Assembly: GCA_002378125.1 (NCBI GenBank)
Contig: DFRF01000117.1
Location: 1-16,842 of the forward strand
Direction: 5' to 3'
From: Rhodospirillaceae bacterium UBA3470
GTDB lineage: Bacteria; Pseudomonadota; Alphaproteobacteria; Rhodospirillales; Casp-alpha2
DNA length: 16,842 nt
Shown here: positions 14,248-16,842 of the stretch, piece after piece
Position numbering within the stretch: position 1 is the first letter of the stretch
Layout: every line of letters starts with the position of its first letter
The notes under the pieces: generated by a model
Told to the model about the DNA's origin: nothing
Databases searched by the model: none
What the model saw: the letters and a program-made list of their open reading frames with translations, nothing else
Translations under genes and position numbers: made by a program

Positions 14248-14263
14248 TGGGGTGGAAGTTGCA
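14248..14263 (+). promoter_or_regulatory. Candidate sigma-54 promoter for the TRAP operon
   Basis: TGGGGTGGAAGTTGCA has the GG-N10-GC spacing, a TGG start and a full TTGCA -12 block. The CAC part of the -24 block is not conserved. The start point would be near 14275, giving a leader of about 125 nt to dctP. C4-dicarboxylate uptake genes are often sigma-54 controlled, but no activator gene or clear enhancer is visible here. A sigma-70-like alternative (TTTACC at 14221, N16, TTAAAT) overlaps the same region. Confidence 0.35.
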
Positions 14264-14400
14264 GATTCCCTTCGTTTGTGGACTCAATCGACATTATACA
14301 ATTAAGCCGTTGTGTTGGGCAGCATGATGCGCATATTGTATCTGCAGCTAAACCTTTAGTTCTGAGCCTTAGCGTCTAATTCAGGGAGGAATAGACCACG

Positions 14401-15435
14401 ATGAAACATAGTAAATTAAAATTGCTTGCTATTGCAGGTGCCGCGGTCGCTTGTGGCACGTTTGTTGCCGCGCCGGCTGTTGCCGCTGTGGATGGACCAG
14501 CTGTCACATGGAAATTCAATGTTTGGGGGAAAAAAAGAGCCTTTACCGCTGACGTAGAAGCGTGGAAAAAGCATGTCGAGGCTGAAACCAACGGAAAGTT
14601 TAAGATTAAGATTTACTATGGTGATCAGCTTGGCGGAAAGAAACAGAACCTGGACAACATCAAGGCGGGTGTTTTCGAGGCCTCAAAGGTTTGCTGGGCC
14701 TATCATGCTGGTAAAAACAAGGCGATGACAGTTTTGAATTTGCCATTTTTGCCCATTAAGAATTTTGACATGCAACGTAAGGTCGCTCAGACCATTCACG
14801 AAAATCCCATTGCAGCAGGTGAGATTAAGAAGAAATGGAATGTCTTTGCATTCTCTAGCTCGAATCTGCCGCAGTACGAGTTTCTCGGCCGGGGTAAGCC
14901 GCCGAAAAAACTGGAAGATTACAAAGGCATGACAGTTCGAGCCTTGGGTGGCATGGCAGGTGCTATGCGCGCCCTTGGGGCCTCTATCGCAACTATGACC
15001 GCTACGGAGGTTTACCAAGCTATTGATCGAGGCGCGGCCGATGCTGTGTCATTTCCATCGACTTATGCGCATTCTGCATACAAAATCGATGAAGTCGCAA
15101 CATGGTTCACTTCGAATATGTCTCCGGGCACGAATGATTGCCCAAACGTTATAAGCCTCGCCGCTTGGGGTAAGCTTCCAGAGCAATACAAGAAGCTGAT
15201 GTATCAAGCTCGTGAAAAAGGCTACGCAGCGCTGAAAGCTGCATATTCGGCAAAAGACAAGGTTAACCTGCCAAAATGGCGTAAGAACTTGACCGAAATT
15301 AAATATTCGGATGCTGAATTAGCGAGGTTTCAAGCAGTTGGCGGGCAACCCGTTTATGATAAGTGGGTAGCCAAACACAAGGGTGAGTTTGATGCGCAAG
15401 GCTTGCTTGATGCAGTGCTTGCCGCAGCAAAATAG
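14401..15435 (+). CDS. dctP: TRAP transporter substrate-binding protein, DctP family
   Basis: A 344-residue periplasmic receptor. A signal peptide (basic KHSKLK, hydrophobic core, AAPAVAA) probably ends after about residue 28. The mature protein has WKFNVWGKKRAFTADVEAWKKHVE, IYYGDQLGGKKQNLDNIKAG and LNLPFLP. The ligand-binding helix region follows, with GMTVRALGG containing the conserved Arg (R180) that usually pairs with a substrate carboxylate, and then EVYQAIDRGAADAV. This points to an organic-acid ligand, but the ligand cannot be named. Cysteines C98 and C247 occur in the mature part. The ATG at 14401 has AGGGAGGA about 10 nt upstream. It is the first gene of a dctP-dctQ-dctM operon. Codon use is more AT-rich than in the PTS region. 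Confidence 0.93.
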   Translation: MKHSKLKLLAIAGAAVACGTFVAAPAVAAVDGPAVTWKFNVWGKKRAFTADVEAWKKHVEAETNGKFKIKIYYGDQLGGKKQNLDNIKAGVFEASKVCWAYHAGKNKAMTVLNLPFLPIKNFDMQRKVAQTIHENPIAAGEIKKKWNVFAFSSSNLPQYEFLGRGKPPKKLEDYKGMTVRALGGMAGAMRALGASIATMTATEVYQAIDRGAADAVSFPSTYAHSAYKIDEVATWFTSNMSPGTNDCPNVISLAAWGKLPEQYKKLMYQAREKGYAALKAAYSAKDKVNLPKWRKNLTEIKYSDAELARFQAVGGQPVYDKWVAKHKGEFDAQGLLDAVLAAAK

Positions 15436-15448
15436 TCAAAACGCCTAA

Positions 15449-15464
15449 TTTCGTAAGCACGAAA
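15449..15464 (+). terminator. Small stem-loop after dctP
   Basis: TTTCGT (15449-15454) and ACGAAA (15459-15464) form a 6-bp stem with an AAGC loop, followed by ATTTGA. It comes 14 nt after the dctP stop. It is weak on its own and may act with the stronger hairpin at 15481-15506. Confidence 0.35.
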
Positions 15465-15480
15465 ATTTGACCATAAGGTC

Positions 15481-15506
15481 TATGCCGGGGTGAAAACCCC
15501 GGCATA
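15481..15506 (+). terminator. Perfect GAAA-tetraloop hairpin between dctP and dctQ
   Basis: TATGCCGGGGT (15481-15491), loop GAAA and ACCCCGGCATA (15496-15506) form an 11-bp perfect stem with a stable GNRA loop. No T-run follows, so it is unlikely to be a full terminator. It is better explained as a stabilising 3' end for dctP mRNA or a partial attenuator that lowers dctQ/dctM expression relative to dctP. It ends 18 nt before the dctQ ATG and 6 nt before its SD, GAGGGGGAG. Confidence 0.7.
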
Positions 15507-15524
15507 TCGCCTTGAGGGGGAGCA

Positions 15525-16220
15525 ATGGTTGGGAATACCACTGAAAATACGTATTCAGATGACAGCTTGCTATCAAAGCTCGACCGGTCGTTGGCAAAAA
15601 TCGAAGACTTTTTTACTCTTCTCGCAGCTATCGTCATTTTGGCTTTGATGCTATTTGGAACATTGAATGCTATTTTTCGTAAAGGGCCTAAAGTATTAAC
15701 AGCTATATTTGAATCACTAAACATTCCTATTGAAATTTATAGTTTTCCGATCTGGGGATATACTGACCTAGTTCAATTATTTATGGTTGCATTTGCATTT
15801 CTCGCTATAGCAGGAATGCAACGTGTGGGTGGCCATATTCGGATGGAATTGGTAGTCCGAACAATGAGAGGACGCACACTTTGGATATCGGAGTGCATTG
15901 GGGTTGTGATTGCACTCTTTATAATGTGCGTGCTGGTTTATTACAGCTCAACTGCTTTTGGACGAGCTTTTGAACTTGGAGATTCCACAATCGCGGAAGA
16001 GATACCCACGTGGCCATCAAAATTGTGGGTTCCTATTGCATTCAGTGTTTTGCTGGCGCGTTTAACGTTACAAATATGGGGTTATGTGCGCCTTATTATT
16101 GACCCCACAGCAACACCAATAGCAGTACCGCTGATGCATAGTGAAGCTGAATTAGCGACCAAAGAAATTCAGGACGCATTTGGTGACGACCGAATCGAAC
16201 CAAATGTGACGAAGGACTAG
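15525..16220 (+). CDS. dctQ: TRAP transporter small permease, DctQ family
   Basis: A 231-residue inner-membrane protein with four predicted helices at about residues 31-50, 82-99, 119-141 and 168-188. The conserved GGHIRMELVVR motif follows the second helix, as in DctQ proteins. It pairs with DctM to form the sodium-driven membrane unit fed by DctP. It is longer than the usual 160-180 residues: the first 28 residues are a soluble, acidic N-terminus, about 30 residues separate TM1 and TM2, and there is a C-terminal tail of about 40 residues. The ATG at 15525 follows GAGGGGGAG 4 nt upstream. The gene is notably AT-rich. Confidence 0.9.
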   Translation: MVGNTTENTYSDDSLLSKLDRSLAKIEDFFTLLAAIVILALMLFGTLNAIFRKGPKVLTAIFESLNIPIEIYSFPIWGYTDLVQLFMVAFAFLAIAGMQRVGGHIRMELVVRTMRGRTLWISECIGVVIALFIMCVLVYYSSTAFGRAFELGDSTIAEEIPTWPSKLWVPIAFSVLLARLTLQIWGYVRLIIDPTATPIAVPLMHSEAELATKEIQDAFGDDRIEPNVTKD

Positions 16221-16230
16221 GGGGAATACA

Positions 16231-16842
16231 GTGGACGAGTTTCAGATAGGTATAATCGGTTCAGCGATTCTCATCGGCCTAGTCCTTATTGGTGTGAGAG
16301 TAGTCTATGCTTGCGCTCTCGTGGGCCTTCTGGGTTTGGTCACTATTATTGGTTGGACGGGTGGAGCAGGTAACGCGGGGATGATCCCGTATGCAAAAGG
16401 AACACTCTACCCGCTCTCTGTGCTTCCCATGTTCATTTTAATTGGTTTCCTGGCCTATCACGCGGGCATGACACAAAGCTTGTTTGATGCTGCACGAAAG
16501 TGTTTCGGCTGGGTTCCTGGCGGACTTGCTGTGGCCACAGTATTTGCTACCGCAGGCTTTGCAGCTGTATCCGGTGCTTCAACTGCGACCGCAGCTGTAT
16601 TCTCGCGTGTGGCAATTCCAGAAATGTTAAAATATGGCTACAGTCAACGGTTGGCGGCGGGAGTAGTTGCAGCCGGAGGTACACTGGCTTCGCTGATTCC
16701 TCCAAGCGCGATACTAGTGATTTACGCAATTATTGTTGAGGAGTCGATAGGCAGGCTTCTAGTTGCCGGTTTCATACCAGGAATAGTGTCTGCAATAATT
16801 TATGCTGCTCTGATAATTTTTATGGCGGCTCGAAACCCTGAG
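16231..16842 (+). CDS. dctM: TRAP transporter large permease, DctM family (3' truncated by window)
   Basis: The first 204 codons of a membrane protein that normally has about 425-440 residues; the frame is still open at the window end. The GTG at 16231 lies 10 nt after the dctQ stop, with AGGGGGA just upstream. The N-terminal helix (IGIIGSAILIGLVLIGVRV) is followed by PLSVLPMFILIGFLAYHAG. The DctM signature then runs GFAAVSGASTATAAVFSRVA, PEMLKYGYSQRLAAGVVAAG, GTLASLIPPSAILVIYAII and SIGRLLVAGFIPG. These match the family's substrate- and sodium-binding region. No damage is seen in the visible part. Confidence 0.93.
   Translation, partial: MDEFQIGIIGSAILIGLVLIGVRVVYACALVGLLGLVTIIGWTGGAGNAGMIPYAKGTLYPLSVLPMFILIGFLAYHAGMTQSLFDAARKCFGWVPGGLAVATVFATAGFAAVSGASTATAAVFSRVAIPEMLKYGYSQRLAAGVVAAGGTLASLIPPSAILVIYAIIVEESIGRLLVAGFIPGIVSAIIYAALIIFMAARNPE

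Larger units (their letters stand above)
13826..14400. other. Long intergenic region between the divergent PuuD-like and TRAP units
   Basis: The 575 AT-rich bases hold control signals for both sides and no gene I can confirm. They contain an inverted repeat CTCTGA/TCAGAG (13900-13905 and 13929-13934), a nested dyad (13942-13979), a small minus-strand open frame (13935-14171, listed separately at low confidence) and a sigma-54-like site (14248-14263). There is no transcriptional regulator gene, although divergent catabolic units often have one. Confidence 0.6.

Noticed and set aside
15299..15724. 141-codon minus-strand frame across the dctP-dctQ junction
   Set aside because: It covers the perfect hairpin and the coding ends of two well-supported genes, with no motif of its own.
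16500..16739. 79-codon Cys-rich plus-strand frame
   Set aside because: It is an out-of-frame reading of the DctM signature region; the DctM frame is open throughout and matches the family.

Overview
The window is chromosomal DNA of an alphaproteobacterium, most likely a Rhodospirillales-type lineage. The evidence is the gene order chvI-chvG-hprK-rapZ-EIIA(Man)-ptsH-ptsI with pckA divergent from it, and a short, alphaproteobacterial-type HPr kinase of 150 residues. ChvG/ChvI beside pckA is a classic rhizobial and alphaproteobacterial arrangement. A full-length Enzyme I gene at the end of the cluster and a HugZ-like gene between chvI and pckA are local variations. I place the organism by synteny and protein motifs only, without database support.

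Layout. (1) Positions 1-988, plus strand: the C-terminal end of an MscS-type mechanosensitive channel, overlapped by about 80 nt by an ArsC-family reductase gene. (2) 1197-3032, plus strand: a 611-residue signalling protein with an N-terminal cyclic-nucleotide-binding domain, a central domain I cannot name, and four TPR-like repeats whose key tryptophans are exactly 47 residues apart. (3) 3034-9206, minus strand: a seven-gene, tightly packed regulatory operon. It is read as chvI (response regulator), chvG (sensor kinase), hprK (HPr kinase), rapZ (RNase adaptor or nucleotide-binding protein), a mannose-type EIIA, ptsH (HPr) and ptsI (Enzyme I). No sugar-transporting EIIB or EIIC is present, so this is a regulatory PTS. 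(4) 9458-11927, plus strand: a HugZ/PNPOx-like gene and pckA, the ATP-dependent PEP carboxykinase. (5) 11928-16842: a more AT-rich stretch that looks accessory. It has a minus-strand pair (a beta-hydroxyacid dehydrogenase overlapping a PuuD-like class I glutamine amidotransferase), a 575-bp regulatory-looking gap, and a plus-strand TRAP transporter operon (DctP, DctQ, and DctM cut off by the window end).

How it fits together. PckA makes PEP from oxaloacetate, and Enzyme I uses PEP to phosphorylate HPr and then EIIA. HprK modifies HPr on serine, and ChvGI is an envelope or acid-stress two-component system. The central 6 kb therefore couples envelope stress, the PEP pool and central carbon control. 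The TRAP transporter and the dehydrogenase/amidotransferase pair, on either side of one intergenic region, may form an uptake-and-breakdown module for an organic acid or gamma-glutamylated compound; this is inference.

Most interesting non-coding signals: a perfect 11-bp hairpin with a GAAA loop between dctP and dctQ; sigma-54-type GG-N10-GC elements upstream of dctP and pckA; a dyad overlapping the probable chvI promoter; and a nested dyad in the gap before the TRAP operon. I saw no tRNA or rRNA genes, CRISPR array or intact insertion sequence.
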